NCBI RefSeq assembly: GCF_001613065.1
Contig: NZ_BDBQ01000075.1
Location: 25,878-89,877 of the forward strand
Direction of reading: 5' to 3'
DNA length: 64,000 nucleotides
Source: Nocardia miyunensis NBRC 108239
GTDB taxonomy: Bacteria > Actinomycetota > Actinomycetes > Mycobacteriales > Mycobacteriaceae
Part shown: piece after piece, positions 43,770 through 52,207 of the stretch
How the letters are laid out: each line of letters opens with the position of its first letter
Position numbering within the stretch: the stretch's first letter is position 1
Program-made: the position numbers and the translations under genes
The notes under the pieces: model-generated
The model's database searches: none
The model's input: only the letters and a program-made list of their open reading frames with translations
Told to the model about the DNA's origin: nothing

Positions 43770-45227
43770 ATGACGTTGCAGTCGGTATTGGACGATCTAC
43801 GCAAGCTGCCCGGCACGGGTGAGGTCATTCCGATCATCGATCCGGCGACCGAGGAGACGATCACCGAGTTCACCGACTGCGGGCCGGAGGCCGTCGACGC
43901 CGCGGTCGCGCGAGCGCGGGCGGCGTTCGAATCGGGCGTCTGGCACGGACTGCCCGGTCGTGAACGGGCCAAGATCATGTGGCGCATCGCCGATCTGATG
44001 GACGAGCGCGCCGAGGAACTCGCCCAGCTGGACTCGCTGAACACCGGCATGCCGTTGGCGCAGGCACGGATGATCGTGCCCACCTGCGCGGAATTCTTCC
44101 GCTACTACGCCGGCTGGTGCACCAAGGTCAACGGCACCGCACACGACGTGCAGATGACCGGCGGGATCTCCGGCGCCTACGCGAATATGCACGCCTACAC
44201 GCTCAAGGAGCCGTACGGCGTGGTCGGGCTGATCTTCCCGTGGAACGGCCCGGTCTTCAACGCCTGCGCCAAACTCGCACCCGCCCTGGCCGCGGGATGC
44301 AGCATGATCGTCAAACCCGCCGAGGAGACGCCGCTGTCCGCGCTGGTCCTGGACCGCATCATCGCCGAGGCCGGGGTGCCCGAGGGCGTGGTCAACCTGC
44401 TCAACGGTTACGGCCACACCGCGGGCGCGGCGCTGACCGCGCACCCGGGCGTGGACAAGATCGCCTTCACCGGTTCGACCGAGGTCGGCAAGGAGATCGT
44501 GCGGGCCTCCGCGGGCAACCTCAAGAAGGTCATGCTCGAACTCGGCGGCAAGTCGCCGGTGCTGATCTACGACGACGCCGATCTGGACATGGCCATCATG
44601 ATGGCGGCGATGGGCATCTTCGTGCACTCCGGTCAGGGGTGCGTCTGCGGCTCGCGGATCTTCGTGCAGCGCGGCGTCTACGAGCGCGTCGTCGAGGGCA
44701 TCACGACGGTCGCGAACAACCTGAAATTGGGCGGGCCCAAGGACGAGGGGGCCATGATCAGCCCGCTCATCAGCGCCAAACAGCTCACCCGCGTGATGGG
44801 CTACATCGACGAGGGCAAGCGCGACGGCGTCGAGGTCGTCACCGGCGGACACCGGCTCGACCGGCCCGGGTACTTCGTGCACCCGACCGTGCTGACCAAT
44901 GTCGACCCCGCCACCAGCCGCCTGTACAAGGAGGAGATCTTCGGGCCGGTGGTGACGATCCTGCCGTTCGACGACGATGACGAGGCCGTGGCCCTGGCCA
45001 ACGACACAACCTACGGTCTGGCCGCGACCGCCTGGACGACCAATCTGAGCCGCGCTCACCGCATCGCCAAGCGTCTGCAGGCGGGCACGGTCACCCTGAA
45101 CTGTCAGCTGGTCTTCGACCACGCGGTGCCGTTCGGCGGTTACAAGCAGTCCGGCTGGGGACACGAGTTCGGCCGCGAGGGCATCGAGGCGTACATGCAG
45201 ACCAAGTCGGTCTGGGCCCAGCTGTAG
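43770..45227 (+). CDS. Aldehyde dehydrogenase (NAD(P)-dependent)
   Basis: A 485-residue ALDH superfamily enzyme. IFPWNGPVFNACAKLAPALAAG (cofactor), FTGSTEVGKEI, catalytic Glu in LELGGKSP and catalytic Cys in HSGQGCVCGSR. The sequence around the Cys has a second Cys two residues on. C-terminal PFGGYKQSGWGHEFGREG is standard. AGTGAGG precedes the ATG. Single gene between an operator-like palindrome and a hairpin. Substrate unknown; the class resembles hydrophobic aldehyde dehydrogenases. Confidence 0.92.
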   Translation: MTLQSVLDDLRKLPGTGEVIPIIDPATEETITEFTDCGPEAVDAAVARARAAFESGVWHGLPGRERAKIMWRIADLMDERAEELAQLDSLNTGMPLAQARMIVPTCAEFFRYYAGWCTKVNGTAHDVQMTGGISGAYANMHAYTLKEPYGVVGLIFPWNGPVFNACAKLAPALAAGCSMIVKPAEETPLSALVLDRIIAEAGVPEGVVNLLNGYGHTAGAALTAHPGVDKIAFTGSTEVGKEIVRASAGNLKKVMLELGGKSPVLIYDDADLDMAIMMAAMGIFVHSGQGCVCGSRIFVQRGVYERVVEGITTVANNLKLGGPKDEGAMISPLISAKQLTRVMGYIDEGKRDGVEVVTGGHRLDRPGYFVHPTVLTNVDPATSRLYKEEIFGPVVTILPFDDDDEAVALANDTTYGLAATAWTTNLSRAHRIAKRLQAGTVTLNCQLVFDHAVPFGGYKQSGWGHEFGREGIEAYMQTKSVWAQL

Positions 45228-45240
45228 CGAATTCTTCCGG

Positions 45241-45275
45241 TGGCCCGTCCCCGCGTGGTGTCGAGGGGCGGGCCA
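45241..45275 (+). terminator. Terminator hairpin after the aldehyde dehydrogenase gene
   Basis: TGGCCCGTCCCC pairs with GGGGCGGGCCA (11 pairs, one bulged T) around a 12-base loop, starting 13 bases after the stop codon. Confidence 0.75.
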
Positions 45276-45401
45276 TTGGCGTGGTTGGAAGTTGCCGGTT
45301 GTGTGCGGACGGTGCGTCGGTGCCGGGATGCTGGAGGAATGGGAGTCGAACGTGGTCCGGGCGGCCCGAACTGGCTCGTTTTTGACGCGGCCGGTATCCG
45401 T

Positions 45402-45417
45402 TACAGTGGCTCACTGT
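45402..45417 (+). promoter_or_regulatory. -10 box with overlapping palindrome at the MFS gene start
   Basis: TACAGT (45402-45407) is 8 bases before the GTG start, suggesting a leaderless message. ACAGTG-GCT-CACTGT (45403-45417) is a perfect 6-base inverted repeat covering both the -10 box and the start codon, so a repressor bound there would block transcription. A TTGACG lies further upstream at non-ideal spacing. Confidence 0.55.
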
Positions 45418-46909
45418 GCCAGATAACCCCGCTGCGACAATGGACCACCCGATGACCCAGCGGGCCTTCGGGCTGCCGATTCTGGTGCTCAGCGGCCTGA
45501 ATCTGATGGTGATCCTGGACGGGACCATCGTGATCCTCGCGCTGCCGCGCCTGCAGGAGCAGATGGGCCTGTCGAGTTCGGGCAGCGCCTGGACGGTGAC
45601 CGCGTACGGCCTGACCTTCGCCGGACTCATGCTGCTGGGTGGGCGGATCGGTGATCTGTTCGGGCGCAAGCGAGTTCTGATGATCGGCGTCGGGGTGTTC
45701 ACCCTGTCCTCGCTGGTGTGTGGTTTGGCGCAGGACCAGGTCATGCTGATTCTCGCCCGTGCTGTCCAGGGGCTCGGCGGGGCGATCGCGGCGCCGTCGG
45801 CGATGGCATTGGTGGTGAGTACGTATGCGGCCGGTCCGGTGCGGACGCGGGCCATCGCGATCTTCGGCTCCATGCAGGCCATCGGGTCGGTCGGCGGATT
45901 GGTGATCGGCGGTGCGCTCACCCAGTTGAACTGGCGGCTGGTCTTTCTGATCAACGTTCCGATCGGCATCCTTATCGTGCTCGGCGCGATTTTCGTGCTC
46001 CGCGACACCGTTCATCACCGGCTGGCGCTGGATGTGCCCGGTTCGGTGCTCGGGACCGCGGCCTGCGGTGCGGTCGTGCTCGGCGCTACCGAGGGGCCCA
46101 ACTGGGGATGGACCAGCCCGGTGATTCTGGGTTCGCTGATCGCGGGTGCGGTGCTGCTCGTGGCCTTCATCGCGGTGGAGCGGTATGCGGAAAACCCGGT
46201 GCTGCCGCTGACGCTGTTCAAGAACCGCGACCGGTCGGTGACGTTCCTGGCGATGCTGCTCGGATCCGGCGTGCTGGGCGGCATGACCTACTTCGTCGCG
46301 CAGTTCCTGCAGAATGTCGTGGGGTACAGCCCGCTGATCGCGGGTGTGGCGTCGATTCCGTTCACTCTCGGGGCGGGTATCGGCACCGCGGTGGCGTCCA
46401 AGGCCATCGTCATGGTCAAGCCGCGCTGGCTGCTGGTGGCGGCGGGAGTCTTCCTCGCCGCGGCAGGTGTCTACGGATCGACGCTGGACGGCAGTGTCCA
46501 ATACTGGCCGACGTTGCTGCTCCTCTTGCTGGCCGCTGGTTTCGGCGTCGGTCTGGTGATCCTCACCGGACCGCTGTGCCTGCTGGTCGGCGTGCCGGTG
46601 GCCGAGGTCGGTCCGCTCTCGGCGATCGGGCAGATGATCTTCAGCCTGGGTACGCCGCTGTCGGTCGGCGTCCTGACTCCCCTCGCCGCCTCCCGCACCC
46701 TGTCCCTGGGAGGGCGCACAGGACGTGCCGCGGGGATGACCGCGGCCGAGATCGATGCACTCAGCAGCGGCTACACCCTGGTATTGCTGATCTGTGGCTT
46801 CGGCGCGTTGATCGTCGGTCTGATCGGCTTCACGCTTCGCTACACGCCCCGGCAGCTCGCGCTGGCTCAGGATGCGGAGAAGGAGTCGCAGCAGTTTCTG
46901 AATCCCTGA
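45416..46909 (+). CDS. MFS transporter, DHA2 (EmrB/QacA-like) drug efflux family
   Basis: A 497-residue transporter with about 14 hydrophobic segments. Motif D1 near LVLSGLNLMVILDGTIVILALPRLQ, motif A in LGGRIGDLFGRKRVLM, and motif C-like GSVGGLVIGGALTQLNWRLVFLINVPIG. Exports hydrophobic compounds with proton antiport. It occupies the place of efpA (Rv2846c) after cysG in the mycobacterial order, though a three-gene insertion separates them here; whether it is a true EfpA orthologue is uncertain. Leaderless GTG start with an overlapping palindrome. Confidence 0.9.
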   Translation: MPDNPAATMDHPMTQRAFGLPILVLSGLNLMVILDGTIVILALPRLQEQMGLSSSGSAWTVTAYGLTFAGLMLLGGRIGDLFGRKRVLMIGVGVFTLSSLVCGLAQDQVMLILARAVQGLGGAIAAPSAMALVVSTYAAGPVRTRAIAIFGSMQAIGSVGGLVIGGALTQLNWRLVFLINVPIGILIVLGAIFVLRDTVHHRLALDVPGSVLGTAACGAVVLGATEGPNWGWTSPVILGSLIAGAVLLVAFIAVERYAENPVLPLTLFKNRDRSVTFLAMLLGSGVLGGMTYFVAQFLQNVVGYSPLIAGVASIPFTLGAGIGTAVASKAIVMVKPRWLLVAAGVFLAAAGVYGSTLDGSVQYWPTLLLLLLAAGFGVGLVILTGPLCLLVGVPVAEVGPLSAIGQMIFSLGTPLSVGVLTPLAASRTLSLGGRTGRAAGMTAAEIDALSSGYTLVLLICGFGALIVGLIGFTLRYTPRQLALAQDAEKESQQFLNP

Positions 46910-46944
46910 TTCGCACCGGCGGTAGTTGCTGTCCGGATCATGTC

Positions 46945-46960
46945 TGCGGGGGATGCCGCA
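46945..46960 (+). terminator. Weak hairpin after the MFS gene
   Basis: TGCGG-6-CCGCA followed by CCCTTTTCC, 36 bases after the stop codon. Confidence 0.35.
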
Positions 46961-47118
46961 CCCTTTTCCGGTAGACGCACTCGATTCATGGTGGCGGACA
47001 GGGGAATTCGTCATGTAGGGGGTGCGGCTGTGGATTGGTGCTGGAGGGGAACTGCTGTGCGTGGTTAGGGTGGGGCGTGTCGGGGGAGTGGGCCCTCGCG
47101 CAGGGGATGGAGGGGAAT

Positions 47119-47829
47119 ATGTCCGTGGGGATGATGGCCGGTGAGTTCGGCGGGCAGTCGGAGATCGGCCGGGGCGGGTGGTCGTGTGCGCAGGTGAGTG
47201 CATCGGATCCGCCGTACGACTGGGAGTTGGTGGAGGGGGAGGTCGTTGTACGGGGCCGAATCGGGTACCGGCACAGACTCATTCGGGATGCGCTGGTGCG
47301 GGCGCTGGGCTCCGCGCGTCGCGCGCCGTATGCGATTCGCGCCGATCAGCGCATAGTGCTCGGCGAGTTCAGCGCACTGCGCCCGGATGTCGTGGTGGTC
47401 GACGAGTCGGCCGTCGAGATGTACGCCGCCGAGGGAATTCCGGCCGCTGCCGCGGTGCTCGTGGTGGAGATCGTTTCGGACGACTCCCGAGGGGACGACT
47501 GGTACCGCACTCCGCGGCTGTACGCCGCCGCGGGGATCGCCAATTTCTGGCGGGTGGAGCGCGGGCTGGACGATCGCCCGATCGTCTATCAGTACTGGCT
47601 CGATGACGAATCGCGTGAGTACGTTCCTGCGCCGACGCCGATCCACAGCGGCACGCTGTCCACGGCTGTGCCGTTCCCGGTGCGGGTCGACCTGTCGGCG
47701 ATCTACACGCCCAGGCCGGACGGTCGGGCCTCGCGCAGGTCCGATGGCCGCGGTCTGTCGCCGCGGCCCGGGGCCGGATGCGGTGGCGGATCTCGGCGTC
47801 CGATCGAGTCGGTCGCGACCGGGTGGTGA
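47119..47829 (+). CDS. Uma2-family (DUF820) restriction-endonuclease-fold protein
   Basis: A 236-residue protein of the Uma2/DUF820 group, a PD-(D/E)XK-like nuclease fold abundant in actinomycetes and cyanobacteria. Signature elements: YELVEGEVVVRGR-like start (DWELVEGEVVV), ALRPDVVVVDES (catalytic Asp), VLVVEIVSDDSRGDDWYRTPRLYAAAGIANFWRVE (catalytic Glu, then typical helix). GGAGGGGAAT precedes the ATG. The C-terminal 50 residues are low-complexity. Biological role unknown; the stop codon is 18 bases from the end of the convergent SMP-30-like gene. Confidence 0.85.
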   Translation: MSVGMMAGEFGGQSEIGRGGWSCAQVSASDPPYDWELVEGEVVVRGRIGYRHRLIRDALVRALGSARRAPYAIRADQRIVLGEFSALRPDVVVVDESAVEMYAAEGIPAAAAVLVVEIVSDDSRGDDWYRTPRLYAAAGIANFWRVERGLDDRPIVYQYWLDDESREYVPAPTPIHSGTLSTAVPFPVRVDLSAIYTPRPDGRASRRSDGRGLSPRPGAGCGGGSRRPIESVATGW

Positions 47830-47847
47830 GCGCGAATGTCGCGGCGA

Positions 47848-48843
47848 TCAGGGAGCGAGCCGGACCTCGGCGATCGCGGATTCGGCGAGGCTGCCCAGGT
47901 ACAGCGTGCCGTCTCGTTCGGCGACTCCGGTGACCATCGCGTAGGCGTCCGCCTCGCGTTGCAGGTCGTGAACGAGTGCGCCGTCGAAGCCGTAGGCCTG
48001 CACCCAGGCGGTGCGCACCGGTTTGGGCTGCAGTCCGGACGGTATCGCCCAGACCAGTCGGCGCAGGATGCCGGGCAGCGGAAGGAGCATGTCCAGCAAC
48101 GGATTTCGCGGTGTGACCAGGGCGACCCAGATCAGGCCGTCGCTGCCCAGACCCATATTGTCGGGGAGTCCGGGCAGATTCTCGACCAGGTAGTCCGAGG
48201 TGCCGGCCTGCGAGCCGGACAGGTGGTATCGCGCGACGCGATAGGCCGCGGTCTCGGCGACCAGTACCTGCGAGCGATCCGGCGCGAGGACGACGCCGTT
48301 GGCGAATTGCAGTCCGTCCAACAGGGTTTCGACTCGGCCGTCGGGTGTGCGGCGGAACAGTCGGCCGGTGCCGGAATGTTCGAAGAAGTCACCCAGGTAC
48401 TCCTCGAACGAGTATCGGCGAGTGGACGCGGAGAAGTAGATCGTGCCGTCCGCATCGGCGACGACATTGCTGGCGAAGGTGAGCCGTTGCCCATCCACCT
48501 CCTCGACCAAGACCTCCAGCGTTGCGTGCGGCGCGCTCAATCGCAGCAGCCCGCGTTCCGAATCGCAGATCAGGAGGGAACCATCCGGGTCGGCGTGCAA
48601 ACCCAGCGGCCGCCCGCCGGTGTCGGCGATCTGCTCCACGGCTCCGTCGCGGGGATCGACCGCCAGGATCGCCCCGCCGCTGACCCCGGTCACGACCCGG
48701 CCGTCCGGCGCGAGCACCACGTCCTCGGGAACGTCGCCGGGCAGGTCGAGCAGTCGCGGCTCGGGCATCGGTGGCGCGCTGTGCCTCTCGCGGGCGCGCG
48801 GCGTGGCCTTGGGCGGCGTCCAGCGTTGGGGTCGGAGCGACAT
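47848..48843 (-). CDS. SMP-30/strictosidine-synthase-like beta-propeller protein
   Basis: A 331-residue six-bladed beta-propeller protein. LPGDVPEDVVLAPDGRVVTGV, ASNVVADADGTIYFSASTRRY, FANGVVLAPDRSQVLVAETAAYRVARYHL and LPGLPDNMGLGSDGLIWVAL are the repeated propeller strands with the Asn/Asp metal-site residues of this family. Members are lactonases or esterases; the substrate is unknown. No signal peptide is evident. Start at 48843. Confidence 0.88.
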   Translation of the reverse strand: MSLRPQRWTPPKATPRARERHSAPPMPEPRLLDLPGDVPEDVVLAPDGRVVTGVSGGAILAVDPRDGAVEQIADTGGRPLGLHADPDGSLLICDSERGLLRLSAPHATLEVLVEEVDGQRLTFASNVVADADGTIYFSASTRRYSFEEYLGDFFEHSGTGRLFRRTPDGRVETLLDGLQFANGVVLAPDRSQVLVAETAAYRVARYHLSGSQAGTSDYLVENLPGLPDNMGLGSDGLIWVALVTPRNPLLDMLLPLPGILRRLVWAIPSGLQPKPVRTAWVQAYGFDGALVHDLQREADAYAMVTGVAERDGTLYLGSLAESAIAEVRLAP

Positions 48844-49146
48844 GACCGAACCGTACCGCTCTCGCGGCAGGCCGCGGTGCAATTCATCCGAGACCGAATT
48901 CGCGGCCGGGCCGAGGGCGAGATGCCGCCCGGTGCCAGGCATCGCCGCGGCCATCGCGCCGCGCGATCCCTTCCATGCGGCGGGCACGCGCTCTGGCGGC
49001 AGGCTGCGCGGGAAGTGCCGGTGAGTGCGGGGCGGGCGAGGTGTGCAGCGCTCTTGTCGCAGTGTGTCGCGGCAGTCGGAGGGCGCATCGACGCGATTCG
49101 CGAGGTGTCGGTGAAGTCCGGGAGGGATCCGATTCGTGAGCTGAAC
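48844..49146. other. 303-base gap between two minus-strand genes
   Basis: Holds the 5' region of the SMP-30-like gene. No gene, terminator or clear promoter recognised. Confidence 0.45.
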
Positions 49147-50601
49147 TCAGACAGCGTGTGCGTCGGCGAGGGTGAGCGCCTGGTCCAGGATCGCCAGTCC
49201 TTCCTTGGCTTCCGCCTCGCTGATCGTGCACGGCGGCACGATGTGCAGGCGGTTGGCATTGACGGCCAGCAGCAGCCCGGCCGCTCGGCAGGCCGCGTCC
49301 ACGTCGCGCAGCACGGTGGCGGTGCCGCCGTAGGGCGCGAGCGGTTCGCGGGTCTCCCGGTCCCGGACCAGTTCCAGAGCCCAGAACACGCCGAGACCAC
49401 GCACGTCGCCGATACAGCGATGACGCTCGGCCAGCTCGCGCAGCCCGGGGCCGAGCACTCGCTCGCCCATCTCGGCGGCATTCTCGACGATGCGCTCCTC
49501 GGCCATCGCCGTAATGGTGGCCACGGCCGCCGCGGCGGCCAGCGGATGCCCGGAGTAGGTCAGTCCGCCGGGGTACGCCCGGTCGTCGAAGGTCGCCGCG
49601 ATACGCGGGGCGATCGCGACACCGCCCAGCGGCACATATCCGGAGTTGACGCCCTTGGCGAAGGTGAGCAGATCGGGCACGACAGCACCGGATTCCTCAG
49701 GGGCGGAATGGGATTCGGTGGCCGTGAGCGATCCGGCCGGGGCGGCGGCATGTTCGATGGCGAACCAACGGCCGGTGCGCCCGAATCCGGACATCACCTC
49801 GTCGGCGATGAATACGATGCCGTAGCGGTCGCACAGTTCACGGACTCCGGCCAGATATCCGGGCGGTGGCACCATGATCCCCGCCGTGCCCGGGACCGAC
49901 TCCAGGATGATCGCCGCGATCGTCTCGGACCCCTCCAGGACGATGGTTTGCTCGAGGTGTTCGAGCGCGCGCTCGCATTCCTGAGCATCGGACTGCGCAT
50001 GGAACGACGAGCGGTACCGGAACGGCCCGTGAAAGTGCACCACACCGGCGGCGCCGCGATCACTGGGCCAGCGCCGCGGGTCGCCGGTCAGATTCACCGC
50101 GAGGTCCGTGCCGCCGTGGTAGGAGCGGTACCGGGCCAGCACCTTGGTGCGGCCGGTGTGCAGCCGCGCCATCCGCACCGCGTGTTCGACCGCATCGGCC
50201 CCGCCGTTGGTGAAGAAGATGCGGTTCAGCTCGCCCGGGGTCCGCTCGGCGACGAGCCGGGCCGCCTCCGATCGCGCCGCGTTGACGTGCTGCGGCGCGA
50301 TCGTGCACAACTTGGCGGCCTGTTCCTGAACGGCGGCAACCACTTTCGGATGTTGATGACCGATATTGGTGTTCACCAGCTGCGAGGAGAAATCCAGCAG
50401 GCGATGGCCCGCACCGTCCCAGACGTAGCAGCCCTGTGCGGCGCTGATCGTCATCGGATCGAGCCGCCGCTGCGCCGACCAGGAGTGGAAGACGTGCCTG
50501 CGGTCCAACTCGTAGGCACGCTCCGCCTCGGCGCGTGCGGCGGTGCGGCTCAGGCCGTTGGGCAGCGGCATGTCCGGGATCGGTGTGGTGTCCTGTGCCA
50601 T
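49147..50601 (-). CDS. Class III PLP aminotransferase (beta-alanine/taurine--pyruvate type)
   Basis: A 484-residue omega-aminotransferase. FFTNGGADAVEHAVRMAR, YRSYHGGT, ILESVPGTAGIMVPPPGYL, FIADEVMSGFGRTGRWFA (Asp for PLP) and the PLP-binding Lys in LLTFAKGVNSGYVPLG. A 22-residue Ala/Ser/Glu-rich insert (DNA about 49683-49748) sits between the EH of WFAIEH and the VVPDLL strand, where relatives have only a few residues. It lies 24 bases after mmsA with a GAGAGGAG ribosome-binding site. With MmsA it would convert beta-alanine (or a similar omega-amine) to malonate semialdehyde and then acetyl-CoA. Confidence 0.9.
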   Translation of the reverse strand: MAQDTTPIPDMPLPNGLSRTAARAEAERAYELDRRHVFHSWSAQRRLDPMTISAAQGCYVWDGAGHRLLDFSSQLVNTNIGHQHPKVVAAVQEQAAKLCTIAPQHVNAARSEAARLVAERTPGELNRIFFTNGGADAVEHAVRMARLHTGRTKVLARYRSYHGGTDLAVNLTGDPRRWPSDRGAAGVVHFHGPFRYRSSFHAQSDAQECERALEHLEQTIVLEGSETIAAIILESVPGTAGIMVPPPGYLAGVRELCDRYGIVFIADEVMSGFGRTGRWFAIEHAAAPAGSLTATESHSAPEESGAVVPDLLTFAKGVNSGYVPLGGVAIAPRIAATFDDRAYPGGLTYSGHPLAAAAAVATITAMAEERIVENAAEMGERVLGPGLRELAERHRCIGDVRGLGVFWALELVRDRETREPLAPYGGTATVLRDVDAACRAAGLLLAVNANRLHIVPPCTISEAEAKEGLAILDQALTLADAHAV

Positions 50602-50625
50602 CGTGCGGGATTCTCCTCTCGGTGG

Positions 50626-52116
50626 TCAGTTGTTCTGCGGGAAGCCGAGATTCAGGCCGCCGTGGCTGGGATCGAGCCACCGGGAGGTGATGGCCTTGGT
50701 GCGGGTGTAGAAGTGCACCCCATCCGTGCCGTGCGCGTGGGAGTCGCCGAACAGCGACGCCTTCCAGCCGCCGAAACTGTAGTAGGACATGGGAACCGGG
50801 ATCGGCACGTTGATCCCGATCATGCCGACCTCGACCTCGTTCTGGAAACGCCGGGCCGCGCCGCCGTCGTTGGTGAAGATCGCGGTGCCGTTGCCGTACG
50901 GGTTCGCATTGATCAGCGCCAGCGCCTCGTCGTAACTCGCGGCGCGGACCACAGAGAGAACGGGCCCGAAGATCTCGTCGGTGTACACGCTCATCCCCGG
51001 CGCGACATTGTCGAGCAGGGTCGGCCCCAGCCAGAACCCGTCCTCCCCGCCGTCGGGCCGCACATCCCGTCCGTCGAGGGCCACCGTCGCGCCCTCCGAT
51101 TCACCGGCCGCGATGTAGGAGGCGACCTTGTCGCGATGCGCTTCGGTCACCAGCGGGCCCATATCGCTGTCGCGGGTGCCGTCACCGGTCTTGATCGTCT
51201 TCGCGCGCTGGGTGATCCGCGCGATCAGATCGTCGGCGATCTCGCCGACGGCCACCAGGACGCTGATCGCCATGCAGCGCTCACCGGCCGAGCCGAATCC
51301 GGCGTTGACCGCGGCGTCGGCGGCCAGATCCAGATCGGCGTCGGGCAGTACCACCATGTGGTTCTTGGCTCCGCCCAGGGCCTGTACTCGCTTTCCGGCC
51401 GCGGTTCCGCGCTCGTAGACGTAGCGGGCGATCGGCGTGGAGCCCACGAAGGAGACCGCCTTGATCGCCGGGTTGTCCAGCAGTTCGTCCACGGCGGTCT
51501 TGTCGCCCTGCACCACGTTGAACACCCCGTCGGGCAGCCCCGCCTCGGCCCACAGCCGCGCGAGCCACAGGGCGGCCGAGGGATCCTTCTCGCTCGGCTT
51601 GAGCACGACCGTATTGCCCGTGGCGATCGCGACGGGGAAGAACCACATCGGCACCATGGCCGGGAAGTTGAACGGCGAGATGATCGCCACCGGGCCCAGC
51701 GGCTGATGGATCGAGAAGATGTCGACCTTGGTGGAGGCGTTCTCGGTGAAGCCGCCCTTGAGCAGATGCGGTATGCCGCAGGCGAATTCGACCACCTCCA
51801 GTCCGCGGGTCACCTCGCCGAGCGCATCGGAGAGCACTTTGCCGTGTTCGGCGGTGATGATCGCGGCCAGATCCTGCTTGCGCTCGTTGAGCAGTTCGCG
51901 GAAGCGGAACAGCACCTGGACCCGCCGGGTGAGCGAGGTGTCGCGCCACGCCGGGAACGCGGCTGCGGCCGCCTCGACCGCCACCCGGACATCGGCGCTG
52001 TCCGCGAGCGTGACCTGTCCGCTGACCCGGCCGGTGGCGGGATTGGTCACCGGCGCGGTCGCCTCGCTGGTTCCGGCGAACGGCTTGCCGTCGACCCAAT
52101 GTGCGATGGTCTGCAT
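50626..52116 (-). CDS. mmsA: CoA-acylating (methyl)malonate-semialdehyde dehydrogenase
   Basis: A 496-residue CoA-dependent ALDH. ISPFNFPAMVPMWFFPVAIATGNTVVLKPSEKDPS, LGGAKNHMVVLPDAD, the catalytic Cys in GERCMAISVLVAVG and GGWKASLFGDSHAHGTDGVHFYTRTKAIT are diagnostic of MmsA/IolA. It oxidises methylmalonate or malonate semialdehyde to propionyl- or acetyl-CoA in valine, inositol or beta-alanine breakdown. First gene of a two-gene unit divergent from pucR, which is the likely regulator. Confidence 0.95.
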   Translation of the reverse strand: MQTIAHWVDGKPFAGTSEATAPVTNPATGRVSGQVTLADSADVRVAVEAAAAAFPAWRDTSLTRRVQVLFRFRELLNERKQDLAAIITAEHGKVLSDALGEVTRGLEVVEFACGIPHLLKGGFTENASTKVDIFSIHQPLGPVAIISPFNFPAMVPMWFFPVAIATGNTVVLKPSEKDPSAALWLARLWAEAGLPDGVFNVVQGDKTAVDELLDNPAIKAVSFVGSTPIARYVYERGTAAGKRVQALGGAKNHMVVLPDADLDLAADAAVNAGFGSAGERCMAISVLVAVGEIADDLIARITQRAKTIKTGDGTRDSDMGPLVTEAHRDKVASYIAAGESEGATVALDGRDVRPDGGEDGFWLGPTLLDNVAPGMSVYTDEIFGPVLSVVRAASYDEALALINANPYGNGTAIFTNDGGAARRFQNEVEVGMIGINVPIPVPMSYYSFGGWKASLFGDSHAHGTDGVHFYTRTKAITSRWLDPSHGGLNLGFPQNN

Positions 52117-52207
52117 AACTCTCCTCGAATCCGGACCGGACTGATGCTTCCACTGTGTCCCGATACGGCCGGAATGGAGCCCGACGAAATGTCGGCTCGG
52201 AGCCCGG

